A stretch of DNA of 58,022 nucleotides from Phycisphaerae bacterium (GCA_016929015.1 JAFGJQ010000296.1:1-58022); one strand, 5' to 3'. Counted from the stretch's first letter, positions 8,247-17,220 are shown. The notes: a model not told the origin generated them from the sequence alone. Made by a program: numbers and translations.

Positions 8247-9376
8247 CACGGGTGCGTGACCCGGCCGGTGATGTCCGGATCGCGATCCAGCGAATCCTCG
8301 CGGACGGGCAGCGGGGCCGGCTGATCCGGCTTGAGAACGACTTTGCACGCCCGGCCGCCGGCCAGCAGTTCCATGGCCGAGTTGATCTCCTCAAACCGCA
8401 CGGTCTTGGTGATCAGTGGCCGGACGTCCACGGCGCCGGAGGAAAGGAGCCACTGCGTCTTGTACCACGTATCGAAAATCTTCCGGCCGTTAACCGCCAG
8501 CACGGTCAGGTTCTTGAAGATCATGTTCTCGGCCACGTCCAGCTCCACCTTCTTGGAGGGGATGCCGAACAGCACCACCGTTCCGCCGTTTCGGACGGCC
8601 TGGAACGCCGCGGTGATGGAGGCTGGCGCTCCGCTCATCTCCAGGATGATGTCGATGCCGAGGTTGCCGTTGGCCTCGACCAGGGCACGGACCACGTCCT
8701 TGCCGGGCAGTTCGATCGGGTTGAAGGCCGCATCCGCGCCCATCTTGCGGGCGAGGTCCAGGCGGAACTCGTTGACGTCCGTGGCGAACACGACGGAGGC
8801 CCCGGATGCCTTCGCGATGCCCACGCTGAAGCAGCCGATCGGCCCGCAGCCGAGGACCGCCACCGACTGGCCCGCCAGGTCGTTGCTAAGCGTGGCGAAC
8901 ACGGCGTTGCCGAACGGCTCCTGGACGGAGGCGACTTCCGGGGAAAGCTTCGCCCGGTCGTTGGTCCAGACCACCTGTTCGGGGATGGCGAGGTAGCTGG
9001 CGAACGCGCCTTCGCGGTCCACCCCCAGGATGCGCGTGTTGGGGCACAGGTGGCGCTGGCCGATGCGGCACTGGCGGCACATGCCGCAGGTGACGTGCGA
9101 CTCGGCGGAGACGAAGTCGCCGACCCGGGCATGTTCCACCTTGGCACCCACTTCGACGATGGTGCCGGCGAACTCGTGCCCGATGGTCAACGGCGGCTTG
9201 ATGCGGTGCTGCGACCATTCGTCCCACGACCAGATGTGCAGGTCGGTGCCGCAGATGCTGGCCGCCTCCACCTGGATGAGCACTTCGTCCGGCTCAATCT
9301 CGGGGATCGGAATGTCTTCGATGATGAGTCCCTTTTCCGCACGCTTCTTGCGGATGGCGGGCATGGTCCGGGGCAT
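8246..9376 (-). CDS. tdh: L-threonine 3-dehydrogenase
   Basis: About 376 residues of the zinc-dependent medium-chain dehydrogenase family. It oxidises L-threonine to 2-amino-3-oxobutanoate with NAD. Catalytic-zinc ligands are visible in SICGTDLHIW (Cys) and IGHEFAG (His, Glu). The structural zinc lobe has four cysteines in the C-x2-C-x2-C-x7-C arrangement (CGMCRQCRIGQRHLC), and the Rossmann motif is VAVLGCGPIGC. It is upstream of kbl on the same strand, giving the classical threonine-to-glycine pathway. The start could also be Met5. The C-terminal 15-20 residues beyond VVLKPD are an extension on the usual family end. Confidence 0.93.
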   Translation of the reverse strand: MPRTMPAIRKKRAEKGLIIEDIPIPEIEPDEVLIQVEAASICGTDLHIWSWDEWSQHRIKPPLTIGHEFAGTIVEVGAKVEHARVGDFVSAESHVTCGMCRQCRIGQRHLCPNTRILGVDREGAFASYLAIPEQVVWTNDRAKLSPEVASVQEPFGNAVFATLSNDLAGQSVAVLGCGPIGCFSVGIAKASGASVVFATDVNEFRLDLARKMGADAAFNPIELPGKDVVRALVEANGNLGIDIILEMSGAPASITAAFQAVRNGGTVVLFGIPSKKVELDVAENMIFKNLTVLAVNGRKIFDTWYKTQWLLSSGAVDVRPLITKTVRFEEINSAMELLAGGRACKVVLKPDQPAPLPVREDSLDRDPDITGRVTHP

Positions 9377-9415
9377 ACGGTTTCCTTTGCTGTGCTTCCA
9401 TACTGCGCTTGCCGG

Positions 9416-10285
9416 TCAGTTGCGTTCCGGGGCGGGCGCCACCGGCTCCGGCAGGGGTTCCTTGACTCGGTTGAACTTCTCCGTTTCCGGCGGGAGCTGG
9501 AACGACTTCTCCACGTCGGTCGTGTTGATGCTTTGCTTTGTCAGGTCGGGGAAGACCGCCCGCATGATCTTGGCCGGCGGGCCGCTCCGATTGGCGGGAT
9601 CCGCCTCGTACGCCACGATCTTGACGGGCAGGTGCACGGTGCGGTCGACGAAGAACTCCAGCCGCGTGTATTGCTCGGCCAGCTTGCTGCCGGTCCGCGG
9701 GATGCAGACCAGGTGGTCCGTGTCGGCGGGGTCCTCCTTCGCCGCCGCGCTCAGCGTGACCTGGAAATGCCGCAGGATTTCGTCCTTGCGCTGTCCGAAG
9801 GGGATGGGGAACGGGGTCTTTTCCAGGCTGAACAGGTCGATCGTTTCGCCCACGCGGACGACCTCTCGCTCGATGACGGTCTGACTGGCCTCCTTGGCCT
9901 CGTAGAGCCAGCGGTCGCGGAACAGGTACCACTCCTTCTTCCGGACGACGATACCGCCCTCATGCATCTTCTCGAACAGGATAAAGAACGTGGGGTTCGG
10001 CTTCTCCCGGCGATAGCGGATCTCGCCGAACTTGGTGAAGTCGGACAGGCCGATCAGGTCTTCGACCGTATACTCGACGCGGCACCGGAGGTTCTGCACG
10101 CTCTCGCCGCGGGCCTCCATGGCTTCCAGAACCGTGCGGATCCGGGCCTCGGCCTCCGGCGTCGAGACGCCTGCCGGTTCCGTCACCGCCGGCTGGGATG
10201 CCGGGGCGGTCGCAGGTTGCGAATCGGCCGGTGGGGCCACCGGAGGCTCGCCGGCCAGACACAGGATAATCAGCCAGAAGGGCAT
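9416..10285 (-). CDS. LolA/outer-membrane lipoprotein-sorting-like periplasmic protein
   Basis: About 289 residues. An N-terminal hydrophobic signal (MPFWLIILCLAG) is followed by a Pro/Ala-rich linker and then a beta-rich domain with the pattern NLRCRVEYTVED..., KFGEIRYRREKPNPTFFILF and KKEWYLFRDRWLYE, as in LolA-fold proteins widespread in planctomycetes. The start was chosen by GGGGAG seven bases upstream of the ATG at 10285; an upstream in-frame Met gives an unlikely charged leader. Function in binding lipid or lipoprotein at the periplasm is inferred from fold resemblance only. It is 39 bases upstream of tdh on the same strand but functionally unrelated. Confidence 0.6.
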   Translation of the reverse strand: MPFWLIILCLAGEPPVAPPADSQPATAPASQPAVTEPAGVSTPEAEARIRTVLEAMEARGESVQNLRCRVEYTVEDLIGLSDFTKFGEIRYRREKPNPTFFILFEKMHEGGIVVRKKEWYLFRDRWLYEAKEASQTVIEREVVRVGETIDLFSLEKTPFPIPFGQRKDEILRHFQVTLSAAAKEDPADTDHLVCIPRTGSKLAEQYTRLEFFVDRTVHLPVKIVAYEADPANRSGPPAKIMRAVFPDLTKQSINTTDVEKSFQLPPETEKFNRVKEPLPEPVAPAPERN

Positions 10286-10424
10286 ATACAGTCTCCCCGG
10301 GGCGGGCACGGCATTAGTGCGGGCCAACGTCCTCCCGCTCCTCTACGACGCGCCGTCATGCTAAGAAGTTTCTCTCAGGCGGGCAAGCCGAAGAGGAGTT
10401 CGAGTCACCTTCGCGGGCGACGGA

Positions 10425-11180
10425 TCACCCAGGTGGGTCCTCCGATGCGGGCCGCGCCGCCCGCCGACGCATCAGAACGCCGACGATAACCTTCAATCCG
10501 GCCAGCAACCCCAGGACAAGCTGGATGACGACAATCTCAACCGGACTGAGGTTCAGCGCAGCCGAGGACCAGGCAAAAAGCCCATATCGAAACAGACGGC
10601 CCACGAAATACGCCGACGCGAACCGGAACCGGTCGTAACGGGCCGCCACGGCCAGCACGCGGACCACGTCCACCGGAATCGGGATGAAACTGAACGCCGT
10701 GATGGTCCAGAACGGTGATACGCTGAACCAGCGAGCCGCGATGTCGTACACGTGGGTCTGGCGAACCCGCCCCACCGAACGGTATCGCAGCAAGAAGGTC
10801 AGGATGTGATACTCGTTGAGATTGGCCATGGCGGTCGCCAGGGCACAGGTCCCGGCAACCACGAGAACGCGCACCGGCACCGAATCCAGCAACCCCACTT
10901 CGTTGCTGGCCAGCAGCATGACCATCCACGCCGTCGGCAGCGGAAAAAACAGGCAGCACAGCGACAGGTAAAACACCCCCAGCGCCAGAAGCCAGAGGCC
11001 CAGGTGACCGTTTGATCCGGCTTCCGCCCGGCCGATCGCGGCTGTGCAGATGCCGGCCAGCAGCAGCAGCCAGGACAGGTAGACCACGAACCACAGGCGC
11101 AGGTTCTTCCGGTCCTCTCTGGATTCGCCGGTGGACGTCAGAACCCGCCCGAAGCGCTGCCACAGGGTCGAAACGCTCAC
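10425..11180 (-). CDS. VTT/DedA-like multi-pass membrane protein
   Basis: About 251 residues with roughly five hydrophobic segments. The central FSFIPIPVDVVRVLAVAARY followed by FRFASAYFVGRLFRYGLFAW resembles the VTT (SNARE-associated) domain of DedA proteins, thought to move phospholipids across the membrane. The start is GTG at 11180, overlapping the TGA of the ABC ATPase gene (GTGA); the longer open frame upstream is out of phase with, and inside, that gene. It is translationally coupled to the MacB-like transporter, which suggests an envelope role. Conserved DedA residues are only partly visible, so the family call is moderate. Confidence 0.68.
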   Translation of the reverse strand: MSVSTLWQRFGRVLTSTGESREDRKNLRLWFVVYLSWLLLLAGICTAAIGRAEAGSNGHLGLWLLALGVFYLSLCCLFFPLPTAWMVMLLASNEVGLLDSVPVRVLVVAGTCALATAMANLNEYHILTFLLRYRSVGRVRQTHVYDIAARWFSVSPFWTITAFSFIPIPVDVVRVLAVAARYDRFRFASAYFVGRLFRYGLFAWSSAALNLSPVEIVVIQLVLGLLAGLKVIVGVLMRRRAARPASEDPPG

Positions 11181-11842
11181 CGGGCAGGCTCCAGGATGCC
11201 GTCCTTCATGTGCAGCAGGCGGTCCGCCGCGGCCGCACACTCCGCATCGTGTGTGATCATGATGATGGTCAGGCCGTTCGTTTCGTGGAATCGCCGGAAC
11301 AGGCGAATCACGGCCTCGGCATTGGCCGAGTCGAGATTGCCCGTCGGCTCGTCGGCCAGAAGAATGGCCGGCCGGCAGGCCACCGCCCGGGCAATCGCCA
11401 CGCGCTGCTGCTCGCCGATGGACAGGTGCCCGGGCTTGCGATGGGCGCATTCCAGCAGGCCCACGTCGCGCAGGGCCTGGGTCGCCTGGCCGTCGGGCGA
11501 GCCGCCGCGCAGGCGCAGGGCCAGTTCGATGTTGGCCCGGGCGGACAGGGTGCGGAGCAGGTTGAATCGCTGGAAGACGAATCCGATCTTGTCACGGCGG
11601 ATGCGGGTCCGGCCCTGTTCGCCCAGGTCCAGGCAGTCCACCCCGTCAATCCGCAGTTCTTCCGCCGCCGTGGGCGGCGTCATCAGGCCGAGCACGTTGA
11701 GCAGCGTGGTTTTGCCGCAGCCGGACGGCCCCATGACGGCCACGAATTCCCCCGCACGGATGTCGAGGTCAACCCCGCGCAGCACGGGCGCATCCCGATC
11801 TCCGTCGCGGTAAGACTTGCAGACGCTCCGGGCTGTCACCAT
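11177..11842 (-). CDS. ABC transporter ATP-binding protein (MacB/LolD type)
   Basis: About 221 residues. It has Walker A GPSGCGKTT, Q-loop FVFQRFNLL, ABC signature LSIGEQQR, Walker B ILLADEPTGNLD and switch His MITHD. The TGNLD form is typical of the MacB/LolD/FtsE group, which powers extrusion or mechanotransmission rather than import. Start at MVTARSVCKSY. The partner permease is encoded 46 bases upstream on the same strand. Substrate unknown. Confidence 0.93.
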   Translation of the reverse strand: MVTARSVCKSYRDGDRDAPVLRGVDLDIRAGEFVAVMGPSGCGKTTLLNVLGLMTPPTAAEELRIDGVDCLDLGEQGRTRIRRDKIGFVFQRFNLLRTLSARANIELALRLRGGSPDGQATQALRDVGLLECAHRKPGHLSIGEQQRVAIARAVACRPAILLADEPTGNLDSANAEAVIRLFRRFHETNGLTIIMITHDAECAAAADRLLHMKDGILEPAR

Positions 11843-11888
11843 GGGCCGAGACAAGAAATCCTCCGCTGAACGCCGTTCCCCACAGGGT

Positions 11889-13139
11889 CTATTCGTATGA
11901 CAGGGCGGTGGCCGGGTCCAGCCGGGCGGCCCGGTAGCCCGGGTACAACGCACTGACCGCCCCGCCGACCAGCCCCACCCCCACCGCCAGCAACAGAAAC
12001 CGAGCCTGGATGTCCACCGTGGACAGCGGCATCGCCACCGTCACGACGGCCCGCACGCCGTAGGCCAGCGCAATGCCGAACGCCGTGCCCAACGCGCAGA
12101 TCAGCATTGACTCGCACAGCACGGTGCGAAGCACGTATCGCCGCGTGGCCCCCAGCGAGCGCAGAACGCCGATCTCCCGGGTCCGCTCCAGGATCAGTGT
12201 GTACATCGTCAGCATGATGAACAGAAAGCACACCGCCAGGGCCACGCCGCTGGCCAGGTTGATGTACGTGTACATCTGGGCGAAGCTGTCGCGCAGCAGC
12301 GAGCCGTACTGCGTTTTGAGCTCCACCGTCGCATTGAGCTTGCCGGACAGCAGGTCCGCCGCCGCCTCCGCCTGCTCGGGATCACGCAGTTTCACGAAAA
12401 ACATGCTCGACCACGGCACGCCCCCGTTGAGGATGTGCCGGATGGTCTGAATGGGGGCGAACACGCGCCCCGCCACGCCCGCCTCCACGATGCCCACGAT
12501 GCGGAAACGGTGGCCGAATACGTCGGTCTCGTCGCCGACCTTGTATCCCCCCACACGGGCCAGCCGGGTGTCGATCAGCAGTTCGCAGCCCGCGTGCAGG
12601 TCTTCGGGCCGCACGAGTTCCGGGTCGTACCGGCGCTGGTCGCCGCGCAGAGTCTCCAGGCGATCCTTGAAGGCCCGGCCGCCGGGGAACACTTCCCCCG
12701 CCTCCAGGCGCCGACTGCCCAGGAACCCCGGCATGTCGTCCGGGTCGATCCCGAACAGCCGCTGCTGCTGCCCGCCCAGGCGGATGGTGTCCAGAAAGAC
12801 CGGCACGGCCCGGTCGACCACCGGGCGGCCGTCCAGCTCGGCGGATTGGATGAGATGCACGTACGTGTCCGGAAAAATGGCGCCGCCCTGGAAGATGACG
12901 TTGGCGTGGCGCGGCAGCACGATCAACTCCGCGTCCACGCTCTCCATCCGGCCGGCCACCTCGTTCAGCGTGCCGTGTGAGAGGCTGAGTTGCACAACCA
13001 TCATGCCCACGCCAATTCCGACGGCCGCGGCGCAGAGCACGGTCCGCAGCTTATGGTGCATCAGGTTCGCCAGCGGCAGCAGCACGGTTTCGCGTTCTCC
13101 GGCGGGTTCGGGCGGTCCTTCCGGGTCTGTGCATGCCAT
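11889..13139 (-). CDS. MacB/FtsX-type ABC transporter permease
   Basis: About 416 residues. An N-terminal membrane helix (near LRTVLCAAAVGIGVGMMVVQLSL) is followed by a large periplasmic MacB-PCD-like domain (about 55-280). A C-terminal FtsX domain has three helices (VALAVCFLFIMLTMYTL, MLICALGTAFGIALAYGV, FLLLAVGVGLVGGAVSALYPG). The ILERTREIGVLRSLGATRRYVLR coupling motif is classic for this class. With the adjacent ATPase it forms a type VII-like transporter that moves substrates from the periplasm or inner-membrane surface. Substrate unknown. Confidence 0.9.
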   Translation of the reverse strand: MACTDPEGPPEPAGERETVLLPLANLMHHKLRTVLCAAAVGIGVGMMVVQLSLSHGTLNEVAGRMESVDAELIVLPRHANVIFQGGAIFPDTYVHLIQSAELDGRPVVDRAVPVFLDTIRLGGQQQRLFGIDPDDMPGFLGSRRLEAGEVFPGGRAFKDRLETLRGDQRRYDPELVRPEDLHAGCELLIDTRLARVGGYKVGDETDVFGHRFRIVGIVEAGVAGRVFAPIQTIRHILNGGVPWSSMFFVKLRDPEQAEAAADLLSGKLNATVELKTQYGSLLRDSFAQMYTYINLASGVALAVCFLFIMLTMYTLILERTREIGVLRSLGATRRYVLRTVLCESMLICALGTAFGIALAYGVRAVVTVAMPLSTVDIQARFLLLAVGVGLVGGAVSALYPGYRAARLDPATALSYE

Positions 13140-13583
13140 GCCCCGATTCCGCGGGGCTCAGTGTAGTCGGTGTGCCGATCGGTTCAAACGGTGCCGCCGC
13201 GGCGTATAGCCCGGGCGGCACTCCTTGAGAGAACACGAGCCTTTGCACCTGCGCCAATAAAGAAAGCACCAAACGCCACGGGGGCATCCGGTGCTTTCCG
13301 GAGGGGAAAGAAGCGTCATTCGCTTCGTAGCGTGCGAATTTCTGTTCAGGATCGCCGGCCCGGCGTTTGTGGCCCTCCTGTCCCGCCCAGATCCAACCCC
13401 CCACACGTAAGCTACGGTAATCCGTTAGCCGGTGGGGCCGAAGCCTTACACTTAGCATTATCGGCTGTTCTTCCCCCGTCCGCAATGGGGTATTTGCCGT
13501 AAAACTCTGCTGTACAAAGGGAAACAGAGGTTGACGCTTTGCTTTCTTATCGAGAACGGGGTCAACCTCTCTTGCCTAGATTA
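13140..13583. other. 444-base intergenic region with two leftward terminator-like hairpins
   Basis: No coding region is convincing. GAAAGCACC (13262-13270) pairs with GGTGCTTTC (13290-13298), and on the minus strand is followed by TTTATT. A second hairpin lies at 13526-13570. The segment between them (13299-13525), with a bulged stem around 13406-13430, could hold the 5' leader of the transporter operon or a small leftward RNA. I could not match it to a known RNA family by eye. Confidence 0.45.
13526..13570 (-). terminator. Hairpin downstream of glycogen synthase
   Basis: AGAGGTTGAC (13526-13535) pairs perfectly with GTCAACCTCT (13561-13570) around a 25-base loop. On the minus strand it begins 13 bases after the glycogen synthase stop and is followed by a weakly T-rich GTTTCCCTTT, so it may act as the terminator. 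Confidence 0.55.
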
Positions 13584-15383
13584 TCAGGACGTGAAGGCCC
13601 GAGACAGGGCCAGTTCGTGGGCATGCCGGTAATACGAGTAGAGACTGTTCCAGTCGAAGAGTTCGGACAGTCGCTCCGTGCGGTTCCGCAGAGCAATCCG
13701 CTCTCGACGACTGAGGCGGGTGAACTCGTGCAGAATGCGAGCGAGCTGGCCGATGGACTCGTCCGTGCTCACGTCCCTCCGGTTCACGATGAAGAGTCCC
13801 TTGTGTTCGTGGTCTTCCACGTGGGCATGCACGAAGGCGCCGAAGCCGGAGAGGTTTGAGCAGACGGACGGCACGCCCATCACCGTGCATTCGGCCGGTG
13901 TGTAGCCCCAGGGCTCGTAATACGACGGAAAGACGCCGAGGTGGCAACCCCGCACGAATTCCTCGTAATCCATTCCGAAGAGCGGATTCGTCGAGACGAT
14001 GAATTCCGGGTGATACACCACTTTCACCCGATCCTGCGCCGTGTTGAAAAGCCCTCGATGCCGAAGGTGGTTCAAGATGGGGTCGTGGGCATCGTCCACC
14101 ATGTTGTGAGTCACGACCGCCGGCGGGACCGTTCGCCGGCGTGAGTAGATCATCCGCTTGAGGCGGACAATTTCCGCATCGTTGATCAGCGCGTCCACGT
14201 CGGGAAGCCGCCCGCCGGCCACCGCCCGCACGATTCGCTCTCCCACCCGATTGGTAATCTGATTGCAGGCCTTGCGCAGCTCCTCGATCATGAACCGGTT
14301 CTTCAGCACGTCCACGTTCATGCTGTGCGTCGCCGCCGGAACCACCAGGAACGCCACGACCGTCACGTCGCTGCCCTCCTGCCGCAGGATCCCGTTGAGC
14401 CGGGCCAGCGCCTCGATGAACAGATCGATGCCCTTGTTGCGATACTCATAACGGCCGGCCACGAACGTGTAGAGGGTCTTGTCCAGGTCAAACGAGTATG
14501 ACCCGAAGAAATGCCCGCGGACGAACTCGTGAATCTTCTCCTTGTACTCCGCGTGCAGCGTTTGGAACTGGTGCAGCGCCTCGAACCGCTCCACGCGAAG
14601 GCCGTTCGGCAGCACCACCTCCGGCCGGCGGCCCAGGAGATGCTCCGCCTCGCGGCCCGTCACTTCCGAAACGGTTGTGAACACGTGTGCCCCGTGGGCC
14701 GCCGCCCGCTCGATGGAGTGGCGATGGTGCACGTTCAGCCGTCCGGCCTCTGCGTCCGGGTTCATCCAGGGCAGCCGTCGGTAGAAATCACCATCCGTCG
14801 CGCAGACGTATCGTCCCAGCAATGTGGCATGGGTTGTGAACAGCGTCGCCACGGGCAGATTGTGGTGGCGGATCAGCGGAATGGCCATCGAGGCCATCCA
14901 CTCATGGAAGTGAGCGATGGCCCGATGCCGGCTGCCGTGGCACCGGGCAAACTCCTGGAAGAAGCGACAGACCATGGCGCCGAAGACCACGGCGTCGTTC
15001 GTTTCCGGATCGCCGCCGGGCGACGAGAGCCGACAAGACTCCCAGAACCATCTCTTCCAGTTATCGAGATTGAAGTACGCGTGGCCGACGTCCAGCAGTA
15101 GGACCCGCGGATTGCCCGTGATCAGCCACCGTCCGAAGTGGGCCTGGATGCCTTCCTGTCGCAGTGTGGCCAGCACCGGCTTGAGCAGTTCCCCCGGCTC
15201 CAGGGGCTCGTACTCGACACTGGCCGTCTCGTGGACATACGGTCCGATCAGCGTGTACCAGTCTCCCCAGGCTGCGACGGCATGGGGCGCCTTCGACCGC
15301 AAGACCGTGTAGATCCCTCCAATCTTGCGGCACGTTTCCCAGGAAATCTCAAAAAGAACGGGTTGTGAGGGGTCGGTACTCAT
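13584..15383 (-). CDS. Glycogen synthase, eukaryote-type (glycosyltransferase family 3)
   Basis: About 599 residues. The N-terminus FEISWETCRKIGGIYTVLRSKA and the C-terminal YEPWGYTPAECTVMGVPSVC are diagnostic of GT3 glycogen synthases of animals, fungi and some bacteria, distinct from the bacterial GlgA (GT5) family. It transfers glucose from UDP-glucose to the growing alpha-1,4 glucan. Acceptor-site and donor-site regions (HFHEWMAS, VAGRYEYRNKGIDLFIEALARL) are intact, and length is close to the bacterial GT3 members. Start MSTDPSQPV chosen as the first Met before the conserved region. Animal/yeast-type regulatory phosphorylation tails are absent. Confidence 0.9.
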   Translation of the reverse strand: MSTDPSQPVLFEISWETCRKIGGIYTVLRSKAPHAVAAWGDWYTLIGPYVHETASVEYEPLEPGELLKPVLATLRQEGIQAHFGRWLITGNPRVLLLDVGHAYFNLDNWKRWFWESCRLSSPGGDPETNDAVVFGAMVCRFFQEFARCHGSRHRAIAHFHEWMASMAIPLIRHHNLPVATLFTTHATLLGRYVCATDGDFYRRLPWMNPDAEAGRLNVHHRHSIERAAAHGAHVFTTVSEVTGREAEHLLGRRPEVVLPNGLRVERFEALHQFQTLHAEYKEKIHEFVRGHFFGSYSFDLDKTLYTFVAGRYEYRNKGIDLFIEALARLNGILRQEGSDVTVVAFLVVPAATHSMNVDVLKNRFMIEELRKACNQITNRVGERIVRAVAGGRLPDVDALINDAEIVRLKRMIYSRRRTVPPAVVTHNMVDDAHDPILNHLRHRGLFNTAQDRVKVVYHPEFIVSTNPLFGMDYEEFVRGCHLGVFPSYYEPWGYTPAECTVMGVPSVCSNLSGFGAFVHAHVEDHEHKGLFIVNRRDVSTDESIGQLARILHEFTRLSRRERIALRNRTERLSELFDWNSLYSYYRHAHELALSRAFTS

Positions 15384-15544
15384 GCCCCGAATGTTGTAGG
15401 CTGTGGCCGGAAGCGCGTCAAACCCCCGCGGAGTGCCCGGCTGGGGTCCACGCGGCACCAAACGGGAACGCAGCGGCGACTTCCTTGCTTGCTGCAATAG
15501 CCCGGGGCAAGATTCGCCCCCGACAGACGGAGAGGCAGCGATTG

Positions 15545-16354
15545 ATGAAGATTCAGGGTTTGTTGCTGGACGTGGAGGGTGTACTGGTCGCAGACAAGCG
15601 ATATCAGCGGGTGGCCGGCGCACCGGAGTTCGTGGTTCAGATGCGCCAACGGGGACTGCCTCTGCGGCTGATCACGAACAACACGACCGACGCGCCGTCC
15701 GCGCTGCTGGACCGGCTGCGTGTGGCCGGTTTCGAGTTCTCTCCCGCTGAACTGCACACATGCACGACGGCAGGCGTCCGCCACCTGCACCAGGTGGGCG
15801 CGGCGCGGTGCCTGGTTCTCGGTTCGGACGCACTGCGGGCACTACTGATGGATGCAGGTCTTATCTGCGTCGAGGACAGCCGGGTCGACGCGGTGGTGGT
15901 GGGGCTGGACACGCAGCTCACGTATGAGCGGCTGCGGCTGGCGTGCGAGGCGATTCTGGACCACCAGGCCCAGTTCGTTGCGATGCACCGCAACCGGCTG
16001 TTCCCGGACGATCAGGGACGCCGCTCGCCGAGCGTCGGTCCGATCGTGGCGGCCATCTGCGAAGCGACGCGGGTCGAGCCGGTCGTGGTGGGCAAGCCAT
16101 CGCCGGAGTTCTACGGCCCGGCCCTGGCCGATCTGGCCCTCCCACCGGAGCGCGTGCTGGTGGTCTCCGACGATCCGTTTTCCGACCTGGTAGGGGCCCG
16201 GCGCCTGCGGATGAAGGCCGCCTTCGTTCTGTCGGGCAAATACACGGACGCAGACGTGGCACACCACATCGACCCGCGCGAGCGGCCGCATGTTGTTGTT
16301 CCGGGGATCGCGGACCTGCTCACGTGCGAGGCGGTGGAGTTCGTTCGCCCGTGA
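15545..16354 (+). CDS. HAD-superfamily (IIA, NagD-like) phosphatase
   Basis: About 269 residues. The HAD-IIA layout is visible: motif I near the start, motif II in RLITNNTT (Thr/Asn), the cap domain, then VVGKPSPEFY (motif III Lys) and VVSDDPFSDLVGARRLRMKAAFVLSGKY (motif IV Asp pair). Motif I reads DVEGVL (Asp9), so the usual second Asp, the general acid, is Glu11. Close relatives (LHPP, HDHD2) also vary here, so activity may be altered rather than lost. GGAGAGG precedes the ATG. It is divergent from glycogen synthase and probably dephosphorylates a small metabolite. Confidence 0.8.
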   Translation: MKIQGLLLDVEGVLVADKRYQRVAGAPEFVVQMRQRGLPLRLITNNTTDAPSALLDRLRVAGFEFSPAELHTCTTAGVRHLHQVGAARCLVLGSDALRALLMDAGLICVEDSRVDAVVVGLDTQLTYERLRLACEAILDHQAQFVAMHRNRLFPDDQGRRSPSVGPIVAAICEATRVEPVVVGKPSPEFYGPALADLALPPERVLVVSDDPFSDLVGARRLRMKAAFVLSGKYTDADVAHHIDPRERPHVVVPGIADLLTCEAVEFVRP

Positions 16355-16408
16355 CCGCGGGACGATTGCGCTGCGCCGGGCATCGGGGCCGGCCGACGGC
16401 GCCGGTTG

Positions 16409-16795
16409 TCAGAAGAAACTCCAGCCGGGCGGCGGGCTTCTGTCGATCAGGTCCGCCAGGTTGACGCAAGTCGTTTCGTAGATGTCAAAGCAATTCTTCC
16501 AGCGGATGGCCACGAAGACGTAGATGAGCAGGAGGGCGCCGGACGCGAATTCGGCAATGAACTTGCGGCGGAAAGTGTATAGCCCGACCGTGCCGATCGC
16601 CACCAGGGCGATCTTGTACGTCATGAGCATGCCCGGCCCAAACGGGAGAATCCGCGCCGCGATGGGGTTGGACTCGTCCAGCAAACGATGCTGGTGAGCC
16701 AGGACGGTCATGATCAGGTCGAAGAGGTTGACGATCCACAGCCCAATCAGCAGCCAGCAGACGCGCCGGCTTCGATGCTGATCGAGCGACGCCAT
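16409..16795 (-). CDS. Small multi-pass membrane protein (DUF5658-like)
   Basis: About 128 residues with three to four membrane helices. The pattern NLFDLIMTV...ESNPIAARILPFGPGMLMTYKIALVAIGTVGLY matches a small-membrane-protein family recurrent in planctomycetes (an NPxA motif followed by a conserved Lys). The start at MASLDQHRSRR is uncertain because no good ribosome binding site is visible and the frame is open further upstream. No function is known. Confidence 0.65.
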   Translation of the reverse strand: MASLDQHRSRRVCWLLIGLWIVNLFDLIMTVLAHQHRLLDESNPIAARILPFGPGMLMTYKIALVAIGTVGLYTFRRKFIAEFASGALLLIYVFVAIRWKNCFDIYETTCVNLADLIDRSPPPGWSFF

Positions 16796-17220
16796 CCAGC
16801 GGGTCCACCCCCGCGTCTCCGTCAACGGAGAGAGTGTGCCGGTCGGCGGGATGGAACTGGGGATTCTCACATTCGGAACATCGTCAGGAAATCTGGCCGC
16901 CTTGATCGTCGGCCCGGCGGCGGATCGCCCCCGGACCGCGGCGAGAGTTTCCGGACCCGGTCGGGTGCTGTGCCGATGGGAAGAGGTTCCCGCGGCACTC
17001 GCACCGGCTGACTGCCGTCGGTGCGGCTCCCCCGGTTCTGATAACGGCCCGGCGGTCCTCACCCAGGCGATCCGGGCGAGGCGGCGGTGATCGCCACGAA
17101 CCAACAACTCGCTATTCTGCACGCGCGACCCGCCCACACCAATACAGAACCCAGGAAGTCAAGTACTGCTGAACCACCTTGACAATTGCGCCACAGACGG
17201 ATTGAGATGCCCCCACTACA
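16796..17220. other. Divergent intergenic region, 425 bases
   Basis: Lies between the leftward membrane protein and the rightward DUF4258 gene. Nothing coding is supported. A TTGACA sequence at 17179-17184 could be the -35 of the DUF4258 gene, but no good -10 follows at 16-18 bases. Confidence 0.4.

Noticed and set aside
6577..8259. Plus-strand open frame covering the kbl region
   Set aside because: Shadow of kbl, which has complete PLP motifs and a strong ribosome binding site.
8252..10489. Plus-strand open frame of about 745 codons
   Set aside because: Antisense to tdh and the LolA-like gene; the translated sequence lacks any family signature and is rich in His, Arg and Gly.
10425..11450. 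Extended version of the VTT-like protein reaching 11450
   Set aside because: The first 90 codons overlap the ABC ATPase gene in another frame and read as random Arg/Gly/His-rich sequence; the GTG at 11180 overlapping the ATPase stop is preferred.
13385..13440. Possible cyclic-di-GMP or other riboswitch
   Set aside because: A stretch near 13401-13430 resembles part of the GEMM pattern (AGCTACGG ... TAGCCGG), but the first half of the consensus and the paired stem are absent. A covariance-model search would be needed to revive it.
17179..17184. TTGACA as a promoter of the DUF4258 gene
   Set aside because: No -10-like sequence follows at the right distance, so it is mentioned only as a possible half-site.
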